DNA of 64,000 nt from positions 263,686-327,685 of the forward strand of contig JAIORZ010000011.1 of the NCBI GenBank assembly GCA_021107855.1, given 5' to 3'. The position numbers and the translations under genes are program-made. Position 1 is the first letter of the stretch; each line of letters starts with the position of its first letter. Shown in pieces: positions 15,735 through 24,274 of this stretch. Below the pieces are notes generated by a model. The model worked only from the letters and a program-made list of their open reading frames with translations, did no database searches and was not told the origin of the DNA. The DNA is from an archaeon. Lineage in GTDB: Archaea; Nanobdellota; Nanobdellia; Pacearchaeales; GW2011-AR1.

Positions 15735-16307
15735 ATGGAATTAAGGGGAAGTGAGACGGAGAAGAATTTGCTGAAGTCGTTTGCTGGTGAGAGTCAGGCG
15801 CGGAATCGTTATACTTATTTTGCTAGTGTTGCGAAGAAAGAGGGGTTTGAGCAGATTGCGGCGATTTTTAATGAGACTGCTGATAATGAGAAGGAGCATG
15901 CTGAGATTTTTTTTAAGTATTTGGAGGGTGGGGATTTGGAGATTGAGGCTGGTTATCCTGCTGGGAAGATTGGGATGACTGCTGAGAATTTGAAGGCTTC
16001 TGCCGAAGGTGAGAAGATGGAATGGAGCGAGATTTATCCGAAGTTTGAGAAGGTTGCGAGGGAAGAGGGCTTTAAAGATGTTGCTGATTCGTTTAAGGAG
16101 ATTGCTGAGGTTGAGGAGTATCATGAGAGGCGGTATAAGAAGTTGTTGAGGAATGTTGAGGAGGGGAAGGTGTTTGAGAAGGATTCTGAGGTTAAGTGGA
16201 AGTGTAGGAATTGTGGTTATGTTCACAGGGGCGAGAAGGCACCGTCGGTTTGTCCTGCGTGTAGGCATCCTATATCTTATTTTGAAATTTGGATCGAAAA
16301 TTATTGA
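15735..16307 (+). CDS. rubrerythrin
   Basis: 190 aa from the ATG at 15735; a TTG at 15726 is in frame but not needed. The ferritin-like four-helix domain has the di-iron ligands in FAGESQARNRY, ETADNEKEHAEIF and EVEEYHERRY. The C-terminal rubredoxin-like domain has CRNCGY and CPACRHP for one Fe(Cys)4 site. Rubrerythrin reduces hydrogen peroxide with electrons from rubredoxin or ferredoxin in anaerobes, protecting cytoplasmic enzymes. Full length and intact ligands suggest it is active. Its last codons form one arm of hairpin D. Confidence 0.95.
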   Translation: MELRGSETEKNLLKSFAGESQARNRYTYFASVAKKEGFEQIAAIFNETADNEKEHAEIFFKYLEGGDLEIEAGYPAGKIGMTAENLKASAEGEKMEWSEIYPKFEKVAREEGFKDVADSFKEIAEVEEYHERRYKKLLRNVEEGKVFEKDSEVKWKCRNCGYVHRGEKAPSVCPACRHPISYFEIWIENY

Positions 16308-16395
16308 TTTCTAGTGTCTATTTCTTGGTAAAACAAATTCTTACACGCTACGAATTTTTTTACGTTGCGAACTAAACTGCCAGAAATCAATAATT
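16299..16395. repeat. intergenic long hairpin D spanning the rubrerythrin stop codon
   Basis: AATTATTGATTTCT at 16299-16312 is perfectly complementary to 16382-16395. The left arm includes the TGA stop at 16305-16307. The 69-nt loop holds CGCTACG/CGTTGCG (16346-16352, 16363-16369). Confidence 0.7.
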
Positions 16396-16434
16396 GTTGG
16401 AGGGGTGGGTAATATAAATCTTTAAAAAGTTTGG

Positions 16435-16953
16435 ATGTCGTTTTTTTGGATGAGGTATAGGACATTGAGGAATGTTGAGGGGGTTGATAGGGGTAATCAT
16501 AAGAGTATTTTGGAGTTGTGTGATAAGGAAATGTTGCAATCGAGGTTTGAGTCTTATGTGGGGGAGAATATTGTTGTTTTGACAAAGCCGTCGTTTTCGA
16601 AAAATGATGAGATAATAAAAGGTAATTTTAGGGGAGGTGTTTTGAGGGGAGTTGAATTTTATAATACGGGGCGAAATTCTGGTGCGCATATTTGGTTTAA
16701 GAAAGGGAGTTTTGCGACAGGAATGGGTGATGTTTATGATGTGATGTTTATGGATTGGGTCAAGAGAGGTCGATTAGATAAATTAAAATTTTTTAATTTT
16801 TATGGATTTGTTGATGGTAAGTTGGAGCCTTCTACTGCGTTTCATGTGGATCCTTTTTTGGCTTATGTTTCTTTAAGACATGAGAAGAAAGGAAGTTCTG
16901 ATAAACAAACTCTGAAATCTGTAGGATTGCCAGAAAGAGGAAAAGTTCTTTGA
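16435..16953 (+). CDS. hypothetical protein, 172 aa
   Basis: Family not recognised. Soluble, basic, no signal or membrane helix. It contains the glycine-rich turn RGGVLRGVEFYNTG around residue 64 and an aromatic segment FYGFVDGKLEPSTAFHVDPF. TATAAATC about 20 bp upstream supports expression from its own promoter just after hairpin D. Codon use matches neighbouring genes. Confidence 0.55.
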   Translation: MSFFWMRYRTLRNVEGVDRGNHKSILELCDKEMLQSRFESYVGENIVVLTKPSFSKNDEIIKGNFRGGVLRGVEFYNTGRNSGAHIWFKKGSFATGMGDVYDVMFMDWVKRGRLDKLKFFNFYGFVDGKLEPSTAFHVDPFLAYVSLRHEKKGSSDKQTLKSVGLPERGKVL

Positions 16954-16963
16954 TAGTTTAGAA

Positions 16964-16974
16964 AGATATAAAAG
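16964..16974 (+). promoter_or_regulatory. TATA box of the 91-aa membrane protein gene
   Basis: AGATATAAAAG is centred about 27 bp before the ATG at 16996. Confidence 0.5.
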
Positions 16975-16995
16975 TTAGCTTGTCTTGTAGTTATA

Positions 16996-17271
16996 ATGTC
17001 AGTAAAAAAGAGGATTAAAAAAGTAGTGAATAAAAATCCCTGGTTTCGAAAGAGATTGGGAAATTTGAAGGGGGACTGGGGTTTCGTTCCGATTAATTGG
17101 GAAGGGTTTGTCTCTTTGGTTTTGCTTGTCGGTTTGAATATTTTTGCGGCTAATTATTTTAATTTGAATGATTTAGTGGTGGATAATTATTTGAAGATGG
17201 GAGTTGTTTTTTTGTTGTCGGTTTTTGTTTTTATTGAGATTGCGAAGAAGAAGACGATTGGAGTGAAGTAA
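16996..17271 (+). CDS. small two-helix membrane protein
   Basis: 91 aa. A basic N-terminal 35 residues (many Lys/Arg) precede two hydrophobic helices at about 37-55 and 65-84, with a short basic tail, so both ends are predicted cytoplasmic. No family recognised. A TATA box lies 27 bp upstream. Confidence 0.6.
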   Translation: MSVKKRIKKVVNKNPWFRKRLGNLKGDWGFVPINWEGFVSLVLLVGLNIFAANYFNLNDLVVDNYLKMGVVFLLSVFVFIEIAKKKTIGVK

Positions 17272-17358
17272 TAACTAAGAGAGGCGGGTTTTGAGGGCGA
17301 ATTTATACGATTTATAGACGAATTGAAAGGTATAAAAGGTGAGAAATTATGGTATTTT

Positions 17359-17766
17359 ATGGCTTATAGCTTTTTGGAGCACACGGCTGATGTGAAATTT
17401 CGGGCTTGGGGGGAGAGCTTAGAAGAAATGTTTGTTTTTGCTGCGGATGCATTTAATGAGACGGTTAGGGGAGAAATTAAGATTTTGGAGCAGGAAGAGA
17501 GAGCTTTTGAGGTTGAGGGTAAGGATAAGATGAGTTTGTTATATAATTTTTTGGAGGAATTTTTGGTTTTGTTGGAGAAGGATGATTTTTTGGTTTCGAA
17601 GATTAAGGAGATTGTGATTGATGAGGGTAAGTTGAAGTGTGTTGTTGTTGGGGATGCTGCTGGGAATTATAAGTTTACGAATGATGTTAAGGCGGTGACT
17701 TATAGCGAGATGTTTGTGAGGGAGAAGGAGGAGGGGTGGGAGTGTCAGGTTGTTTTGGATGTGTAG
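17359..17766 (+). CDS. archease, RtcB tRNA-ligase activator
   Basis: 135 aa from the ATG at 17359, which sits about 24 bp after the TATA element TATAAAAG. The N-terminal SFLEHTADVKFRAWG and C-terminal YSEMFVREKEEGWECQVVLDV are hallmarks of archease (MTH1598/TM1083 family), with the conserved acidic metal-binding residues in EHTAD and the terminal Asp. Archease promotes guanylylation of RtcB, which joins tRNA exon halves after intron removal. RtcB is not in this window. Convergent with the FAD oxidase gene, whose stop begins at the next base. Confidence 0.93.
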   Translation: MAYSFLEHTADVKFRAWGESLEEMFVFAADAFNETVRGEIKILEQEERAFEVEGKDKMSLLYNFLEEFLVLLEKDDFLVSKIKEIVIDEGKLKCVVVGDAAGNYKFTNDVKAVTYSEMFVREKEEGWECQVVLDV

Positions 17767-18879
17767 TTAGATTATTTTTCCTGTGTTGAACTTGTTTAAG
17801 GGGTCTGTTCTTTTTTTGATGTTTCTTATGATTTTTTGGTCGTTTATTTCGACAAATTTTCTTTTTAGAATTCCTATTCCGTGTTCTCCTGAGACCTGTC
17901 CTCCTAATCTTTTGACTAATTTTATCATATCGGGGATGAGTTTTTCTTGGTTAGTGTTGAAACACGGGTGTAAAATTCCGACGCCGATGTGTCCGAAAGT
18001 GGGTATGCTACGGGCTTCTAGCCATCTCATTAATTTAGGGAATTTGTTTATCATGATTTTTGGGTCTTCGATTCTTGTGTATCCTTCACCTGCTACGAAT
18101 GGATAGACTTCGTCTCTCATCCCAATTATTTTTCTATATTCACTTCCTTTCAGACTTCCCTCGTCTCCCTCGTATTCTACAATTAAATGATATCCTTCGC
18201 CGAATCCGATACCTTTCGAAACAATCTTATCTAAAAATTCAATCATTGAGACATTCTGTCTTCGTTTTAATTTTCTAACAACATCTTCGACTTCTTCCAA
18301 ATTTTTTAATCTAATTATGCTAGCGCTTCTTTCTCTAATATTGTTTAATTTTAAACATGCTCGGACAATTATCCCACTGATACCTTCCATTCCGACATAG
18401 TCACTCATTTCTGTGATTGTTTTTCTTTCTAATCTGCCTGCGGAATCTATGATATCAACCCACCTGACCCAATTGGATGTTTTTCCGTATTTTACTCCTC
18501 TGTTTCCTATTGCATTTGTAGCTATCATTCCTCCAATTGTTGCGACTTCGTGGCTTGATGGTTTTACTGGGAATTCTAAGCCGAATTTTTTTAGAAAATC
18601 CTGTAGGTCATCTAGGATAACGCCAGCTTCGGCTTCAATGGTTTTTTTCTTTTCGTCAAATTTGCCAACTCCTTTTAATTTTGATAAGTCTAAAACGACA
18701 TCGCCTTGTGGCACGGCTCCTCCGGCAAGACCGGTTCCAGCTCCTCGAATGGTGATTTTTGGGTTTTTTAGGACGGCGGTTTTAATCTCGTTTATAGATT
18801 TTGGGTGGATGACTCCTTTGATTTTTCCTTTTAATCTCGAAGCATCGCTTTGATAACTTCTGAGTAAATTGTTTCTCAT
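17767..18879 (-). CDS. FAD-linked 2-hydroxyacid dehydrogenase (GlcD/D-LDH family)
   Basis: 370 aa. The PCMH-type FAD-binding domain shows ITIRGAGTGLAGGAVPQGDVVLDLSKL (residues about 42-68) and SSHEVATIGGMIATNAIGNRGVKYG (about 108-132), the nucleotide-binding loops of GlcD, D-lactate and alkyldihydroxyacetone oxidases. The C-terminal cap ends with HIGVGILHPCF and GEHGIGILKRKF, the His-containing catalytic motifs. It is shorter than bacterial GlcD (about 480 aa), mostly through a reduced cap. It overlaps the upstream Fe-S subunit by 4 bp, so the two likely make one complex oxidising a 2-hydroxyacid such as D-lactate or glycolate. Substrate uncertain. Confidence 0.88.
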   Translation of the reverse strand: MRNNLLRSYQSDASRLKGKIKGVIHPKSINEIKTAVLKNPKITIRGAGTGLAGGAVPQGDVVLDLSKLKGVGKFDEKKKTIEAEAGVILDDLQDFLKKFGLEFPVKPSSHEVATIGGMIATNAIGNRGVKYGKTSNWVRWVDIIDSAGRLERKTITEMSDYVGMEGISGIIVRACLKLNNIRERSASIIRLKNLEEVEDVVRKLKRRQNVSMIEFLDKIVSKGIGFGEGYHLIVEYEGDEGSLKGSEYRKIIGMRDEVYPFVAGEGYTRIEDPKIMINKFPKLMRWLEARSIPTFGHIGVGILHPCFNTNQEKLIPDMIKLVKRLGGQVSGEHGIGILKRKFVEINDQKIIRNIKKRTDPLNKFNTGKII

Positions 18880-19616
18880 TTTTTTCCTCCTCGTAATTTA
18901 CCTAAAACAAAAGTTGAAAATTCGGTTGATTTATCGCTGGCTGACTTTAGGTTTGCGTAACAGAGTCCACAGGGAGAGATAATTTTTTTAACATTTCCGT
19001 CGAAACTTTTTATTCTTTCGTTTGCAATATTTTTTGCTAATTTTTCAAAATTTGCTCGGACTCCTCCACCTCCACCACAACAGAGGGCTTTTTCTTTGTT
19101 AAATCTGGATTCAACGATTTTTCTGCCTAAAATTTCTATAATTTCTCTGGGCTCATTATATATCTTGCAATATCTCCCTAAGTGGCAGGGGTCATGATAG
19201 GCGACAGCCTCTCTGTCTTTAATGGCTTTATTACACTCCCATCCTTTTTTTTTCAATGCTCTTAAAATCACAACTGTTGCGTGTTCAACTGGGATGTCCC
19301 ATTCTCGGATTAATTTGGGATAAACGTTTTTGAAGGTGTGTAAGCATGAGGGGCAGTTTGTGATGATTTTATCGATTCCTTTTTCTTTGAAAATTTTTAA
19401 GTTCTTTTTTATTAATTTTTTGACGTCTTTTTTGTATCCGGCATTTAGAACTGGCAATCCACAACAAACTTCTTTGTCACTTAATAGAACAAAATCAATT
19501 CCGAGTCGGTTAAAGATTTCTTTATAGTTTTCAAATTCATCTTTCAAAACTCCTTTTGTCAAGCACCCAGGGTAATACAAAACCTTCTCGCTTTTAATCC
19601 AATTCAATACTCTCAT
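18876..19616 (-). CDS. Fe-S heterodisulfide-reductase-like (CCG domain) subunit
   Basis: 246 aa with two cysteine-rich CCG domains: YYPGCLTKG with CCGLPVLNAGY, and YHDPCHLGRY with CCGGGGGVRANF. These bind the unusual 4Fe-4S centre of HdrB, GlpC, GlcF and LutA proteins. The N-terminal ferredoxin domain found in full GlcF is absent. It is the first gene of a two-gene operon, overlapping the FAD subunit gene by 4 bp, and would pass electrons from the flavin to an acceptor. Soluble, no membrane helix. Confidence 0.87.
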   Translation of the reverse strand: MRVLNWIKSEKVLYYPGCLTKGVLKDEFENYKEIFNRLGIDFVLLSDKEVCCGLPVLNAGYKKDVKKLIKKNLKIFKEKGIDKIITNCPSCLHTFKNVYPKLIREWDIPVEHATVVILRALKKKGWECNKAIKDREAVAYHDPCHLGRYCKIYNEPREIIEILGRKIVESRFNKEKALCCGGGGGVRANFEKLAKNIANERIKSFDGNVKKIISPCGLCYANLKSASDKSTEFSTFVLGKLRGGKK

Positions 19617-19655
19617 ATATATTTTAGTAAATCAGTCTACTTAAAAATTTATGTT

Positions 19656-20699
19656 CTAAATTATACCCAACAAACTCAGCCCCAACCCCAACATTACAAT
19701 ACCTGCGGCTAATCTCATGAATCTTTTATTTTTTTGAACCCATTTGTTTACGACATCGACTTTTGTTCCTCGATAGACGAAATATGAGATTAAGATTAAT
19801 GGTAAGACGAAAATTAAATTGTATAAAATTAAGTAGAAAGTTCCTTTTATTCCTGAATTGGCGATTAGGGAAAGGATTGCTAAGTAGATTCCGCCTGTGC
19901 ATGGTAATTCGACCAAGGCAACTAATGTTCCCAAAATAATTAGACTAAAAAAAGTCCCTCGTCGAGCGTATTTTTCTAACCATGGTTTTGCACTTTTCGG
20001 AATTGCTAAGCTGAAACCTTTTCCTTCCCAGAAGAAATCTTTGAATTCTATTAGGGCTCCAATTAGGACTATAATACCTACAAAAATTTTCACATTATCT
20101 AAAACTAAAAAAGAGCTGGCAAATTTCATGATGCCAAAACCTGCAGCTAGATAAACCAAAAAAATGACTCCTGTATAAATTATTCCAGACCGAAGTGCTC
20201 TTTTGGCTGATCCCATTGTCAGTAAGATTGCCATTAAAAAAAGTAAAACTCCAAATGCACACGGATTGACTGAATCTATTAGGGCGGCTATTATTATGAC
20301 CCATAGATTTAATTCGCCTCTAACTGGAGTAATGTTTCCGCCGTTATGTGCTCTAAAGTTCAGAACTGAATTTTCTAAATCTTCAATAATGGGAGTGTCG
20401 CCCATTAAATAGGAAAACTCTCCATTTTTTTCAATTACTAGGAATGGGATTCCTCCTCCTTTGATTCCAAACATTTCTAAATAGTCTAAGTATCTCTCCC
20501 GATTGATTGGGCTAGTAACTTCATATTTCTCGACGCTGACGCCTTCAATTTTGGAAATATTTTCTAGAATATTGCTATCTACAACTTCTTCGCAATGTGA
20601 ACAGCTGACGGAATAAAAATATGAGACTTCTGTTTCTGGAATAGCCGAGGCTAAACTGGCGAAAAATATAAAGATTAAAGTAAAAATTAATTTTTTCAT
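19656..20699 (-). CDS. thioredoxin-like domain fused to CcdA/DsbD membrane domain
   Basis: 347 aa from the ATG at 20699, chosen because it begins a clear signal peptide (MKKLIFTLIFIFFASLASA). The external domain (about 20-120) has the redox motif CSHC in YSVSCSHCEEV and a cis-Pro region GGGIPFLV. The membrane part (about 130-347) is CcdA-like, six to seven helices with paired cysteines in DSVNPCAFG and VELPCTGG. Such proteins move reducing or oxidising equivalents across the membrane for extracellular disulfide chemistry. This fits the many Cys-rich secreted proteins of the window. Confidence 0.88.
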   Translation of the reverse strand: MKKLIFTLIFIFFASLASAIPETEVSYFYSVSCSHCEEVVDSNILENISKIEGVSVEKYEVTSPINRERYLDYLEMFGIKGGGIPFLVIEKNGEFSYLMGDTPIIEDLENSVLNFRAHNGGNITPVRGELNLWVIIIAALIDSVNPCAFGVLLFLMAILLTMGSAKRALRSGIIYTGVIFLVYLAAGFGIMKFASSFLVLDNVKIFVGIIVLIGALIEFKDFFWEGKGFSLAIPKSAKPWLEKYARRGTFFSLIILGTLVALVELPCTGGIYLAILSLIANSGIKGTFYLILYNLIFVLPLILISYFVYRGTKVDVVNKWVQKNKRFMRLAAGIVMLGLGLSLLGII

Positions 20700-20816
20700 C
20701 TTATGAGTTGTCAAATATTCTTTAAAAACGTTAAGATGTGTTGTATTCGGCAATTTTTTAGCGGATAACAATAAAGCCTATAAACTCAGTGCTTCTCTCA
20801 AGCAAGAGACAATAAA

Positions 20817-22709
20817 ATGTGGTCGTTATATGAGAAAAAAGAGAACCGAGATTCGGAAAATTCTAATTTTCAATCTCCTGTTTCGTCTGATTCTCGGTTT
20901 TTAGACCCTTTGAAATTTTCTAATGGTAAGACGCAGGATGATGTTGTGGAGGAGATTCTTGGGGAAATTGAGAAAGGGAATAAGTTGATTTTTATTCATG
21001 GGGTTTGTGGGACTGGTAAGTCGGCAATTGCGTTGAATCTTGCGCGTCATTTTAAGAAGACTTCGATAGTAGTTCCGATAAAGTCTCTTCAGCAGCAGTA
21101 TGAGAGCGACTATACGAAGAAGAATTTTATTTTGGGGAAGGACGAGAAGCCGTTGAAGATTGCGGTTATTAAGGGTCGGAATAATTTTCGTTGTCCTTTT
21201 AATGGCGAGAGAGCTGATGATGGTGATTTGCCCTGTATGATAGAAATTCGGGAGAAAAATACGGAGCAGCTTTTGAAATATGTCGCTTTGAATCCTGCAG
21301 TTGAGAAAGAGAATTTTTCGAAGGCGTCTGATGTTAGGAGGATGAATATTGCGCCTGCTTGTCCTTATTGGGCTCCGATTATACCGTCGGAGATTAATCC
21401 TAAGGGGTTGTCTGGCGTGAAGAAGGTGAAGTATGATGCGATATGTGGTAAAGAATTTGCTCTTTTTCATCGGAAGAAAGGTTGTGGGTATTATGACCAA
21501 TATCAGGCTTATCGTGATGCGGATGTTTTGATATTTAATTCGATGAAGTATCAGATAGAATCTCAGATTGGCCGGAAGCCGAAGACGGACCTTGATATAA
21601 TAGATGAATGTGACGAATTTTTGGATTCTTTTTCAAGCGAGAGGAAAATTAATTTGAATCGTTTAGCTTCTTCTCTGATAAATCTTATGCCACAAGACCA
21701 AGAAAAAAGGACGGCAGTTAAAAATTTAATCCATCAGATTAATGATATTCTTTTTTCGCCGCCTTTGACTGATATTGAAAAACTTAATAAGTCTCCGGTT
21801 TTTGAAATTTTGGAAACTGTTCTTGAAAATCCGAATATAGCAGAGGACGAGGAGTTGAATTATTACAATGCTGTTGTTGAGATTGCTCGTTCGTTTGAAA
21901 ATCTCTTGAGCGAAACTTATATTTCTATTAAAAGAATTGAGAAAGACCAAAAGCAGTCTGGGTTGTTTGGTGGTAAGTCGGATGATAGTGTTATGGTGAC
22001 TTTGGTTTCAATTAATCTTGCGCAGAAACTTCAGGAGTTGATTGAGCAGAATAATGTTCTTGTTATGATGTCGGGGACGTTGCATTCTGAGCGAGTTTTG
22101 AAAGAGATTTTTGGGTTAGAAGATTTTAAGATAATTGAGGCTGAATCTAAAAGTCCGGGGAAGATAAATAAATGTCGGACGAATCTTGAGTTGAATTGTT
22201 CTTTTTCGAATTTTAAGAATGGCACGATTACAAGGGAGAGGTATTTGAAAGTTTTGGATATGGAACTTTCTCGTGCGACGCCACCGACTCTGGTTCATGT
22301 TTCGGCTTTCAAGGATTTGCCTAGTGAAGAGGAAAATGAGAAACTTATGTTGGATAATATTATGACTCGGGAAAGGTTGAAGGAGATGCAATCTAGAGGG
22401 AACATGGCGGTAGATGAGTTTACGAATGGAGAGGCGGATGTTCTTTTCACGACGAGATGTTCTAGGGGTGTGGATTTTGCTGGGGATTCTTGTAACTCGG
22501 TTCTTATTACGAAATTTCCTTATCCAAATATTCAGGGCCTTTTTTGGAAAATTCTGAAGCGGGAACAGCCTGATAAGTTTATGCAGTTTTATTTAGATAA
22601 GGCGCGAAGGGAGTTGATTCAAAAGATTTCTCGTGGGGTTAGATTTAAAGGTGATAAGGTGGATTTGTGGAGTCCAGATTCTAGGGTTTTGGGTGCGAAG
22701 TTTGATTAG
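20817..22709 (+). CDS. XPD/DinG-type Fe-S superfamily 2 helicase
   Basis: 630 aa. Walker A GVCGTGKSA is at about residues 61-69 and motif II is DECD at about 263, where the family usually has DEAH. Between them lie cysteines in FRCPF, DLPCM, APACPYW and KKGCGYY at the position of the 4Fe-4S cluster of XPD/FancJ/DinG. Motifs in lobe 2 include MMSGTLHS, SRGVDFAGD and QKISRGVRF. The family unwinds DNA 5'-3' in repair. An A/T-rich TATA region (CCTATAAAC) lies about 34 bp upstream. Probably functional; the DECD variant is also seen in some DinG-like proteins. Confidence 0.9.
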   Translation: MWSLYEKKENRDSENSNFQSPVSSDSRFLDPLKFSNGKTQDDVVEEILGEIEKGNKLIFIHGVCGTGKSAIALNLARHFKKTSIVVPIKSLQQQYESDYTKKNFILGKDEKPLKIAVIKGRNNFRCPFNGERADDGDLPCMIEIREKNTEQLLKYVALNPAVEKENFSKASDVRRMNIAPACPYWAPIIPSEINPKGLSGVKKVKYDAICGKEFALFHRKKGCGYYDQYQAYRDADVLIFNSMKYQIESQIGRKPKTDLDIIDECDEFLDSFSSERKINLNRLASSLINLMPQDQEKRTAVKNLIHQINDILFSPPLTDIEKLNKSPVFEILETVLENPNIAEDEELNYYNAVVEIARSFENLLSETYISIKRIEKDQKQSGLFGGKSDDSVMVTLVSINLAQKLQELIEQNNVLVMMSGTLHSERVLKEIFGLEDFKIIEAESKSPGKINKCRTNLELNCSFSNFKNGTITRERYLKVLDMELSRATPPTLVHVSAFKDLPSEEENEKLMLDNIMTRERLKEMQSRGNMAVDEFTNGEADVLFTTRCSRGVDFAGDSCNSVLITKFPYPNIQGLFWKILKREQPDKFMQFYLDKARRELIQKISRGVRFKGDKVDLWSPDSRVLGAKFD

Positions 22710-22714
22710 TTATT

Positions 22715-24274
22715 TTATAAAATTCTTCGAGTTAGCTGTCTGAATATGCAGTTTAACATAAAGAATATTACGAAGAATGCGAGTAATATTAAGAGTTCAA
22801 ACCAAACACTTCCGAACCCAAACCCGAACAGCATAACTTTTTTAAATGCTAAGTTGGAGAGGACTAACGGGTTAAATTTGAAGATGGTCATAAATCCAGA
22901 GGAAATATTCTCGAGTGGTAAAATTACATTTGAAAAGAACATGAGTAGTGCTGCGATAATCATGGAGGAGAAGATTATGGTTTCTTCGCTTCTAAATAAA
23001 TATCCAATAAACATTCCGATAGCTATGAAAACAGAGACTGTCATGAATAAAACTATTATCAAGGGAAATAGCATATCAAATATATTCATCTTTAGAATAT
23101 ATCTAACCCCAATTATGACTGGTATAAACTGAAGCAAGATAATAAACAAGCATGTTAAATATGTAGAAAAGATGAATGTGGTGTTTTTTACTGGAGCCAT
23201 AAAGTTTCTGAAAAATGCCTTGGTCTTTTTTTCTTTTAAGACGAAAGTTGAAGATAGTAAGATTGCGCCAAAGAGAGCGATTAGGGAAAAGACGATTGGA
23301 ATCATGTAATCTTTATTGGTGGAGTCAGTGTTTATTGCTTCGATTCTTGTGGTTATAGGGGAAACAACGTTGCCGGCGCTGACGACTCTTTGGGAGTTTA
23401 GGGAGCTAATGATAACACTCAGTTCGGTGGAAATTCTTCCTAAATCAGAAACAACTGCATTTTGTCTCGTGGTCATGTCTTCTATGTCATCAGATGCATC
23501 CAAACTACTTGTTTCGATAAGTCTCAAATTTACTAGGACATCTTCAATATCATCAACTTCACTAACATTAATTTCTAACACAATTGCTTCTAAATCTTCA
23601 ATAGCGAGAGAAATCTCATCAGTAGGGAAAACTATATTGGAATTAGCTTTCTTATTATTCAAAGCATCAGCCAGAGCCTTGTCGATTTTTTCCTTACTTG
23701 CGGGTAAAGATTCTTTAAGGGTCTCCAGGGAATCTATTAAATCTTGAGCTAATTCCTCACCAACTCCTGAAGTTCTGAGTAAAACACCTTTTTGGATTTC
23801 ATTAATTAGGGTGCCAGCTAAATTAACTCTGGAGTAATCCGCGTGGAAGATGATGTCTTCGCTGGATATATCTGGGCTTAAGTCTTTTGGAAAAATAACG
23901 CAAATTTGAGATTCGGATTTTTTAACAGATTCGATACATGCATCGACGGAGGGATATTTATGTGAAGCAAACCCGTTTCCTTCAAAATCGGAAATTAAAT
24001 CACTTGTGAAATTACTATAAGACTCTGAATAAATAGCGACATTAACATTGGATAAGTTGGATGAATTAAAAGCAAATCCGGTAAGCATTATAATCATAAA
24101 AGGAACTAAAATAACCGCAGCAGCAGATACCCTAGACCTGAAGAACATCTTTAAATTTTTCGCAATCAAAGATATAAGGGAACTGAAAAACGTGAGGAAT
24201 TTAAAAATTTTAAAGAACCTGAGAAGTTCAATGGCTTTCAGCTTTACGGGATCAAGATTTTTTACTTCCATCAT
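22715..24274 (-). CDS. ABC-2 type exporter permease with large external domain
   Basis: 519 aa. One helix near residues 50-70, then an external domain of about 230 residues rich in helical Asp/Leu/Ser segments, then five to six C-terminal helices (from about 325). This is the ABC2_membrane_3/YhgE-like topology. Its 5' end overlaps the ATPase gene by 23 bp, so the two form one transporter that exports an unknown lipid, peptide or drug-like substrate. An ATG at 24271 is an equally possible start. Convergent with the helicase gene, 5 bp apart. Confidence 0.85.
   Translation of the reverse strand: MMEVKNLDPVKLKAIELLRFFKIFKFLTFFSSLISLIAKNLKMFFRSRVSAAAVILVPFMIIMLTGFAFNSSNLSNVNVAIYSESYSNFTSDLISDFEGNGFASHKYPSVDACIESVKKSESQICVIFPKDLSPDISSEDIIFHADYSRVNLAGTLINEIQKGVLLRTSGVGEELAQDLIDSLETLKESLPASKEKIDKALADALNNKKANSNIVFPTDEISLAIEDLEAIVLEINVSEVDDIEDVLVNLRLIETSSLDASDDIEDMTTRQNAVVSDLGRISTELSVIISSLNSQRVVSAGNVVSPITTRIEAINTDSTNKDYMIPIVFSLIALFGAILLSSTFVLKEKKTKAFFRNFMAPVKNTTFIFSTYLTCLFIILLQFIPVIIGVRYILKMNIFDMLFPLIIVLFMTVSVFIAIGMFIGYLFRSEETIIFSSMIIAALLMFFSNVILPLENISSGFMTIFKFNPLVLSNLAFKKVMLFGFGFGSVWFELLILLAFFVIFFMLNCIFRQLTRRIL

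Noticed and set aside
12644-16395. Intergenic hairpins as MITEs or insertion-sequence ends
   Set aside because: Their arms are unrelated to each other and two include coding sequence of the upstream gene; no target duplications were seen.
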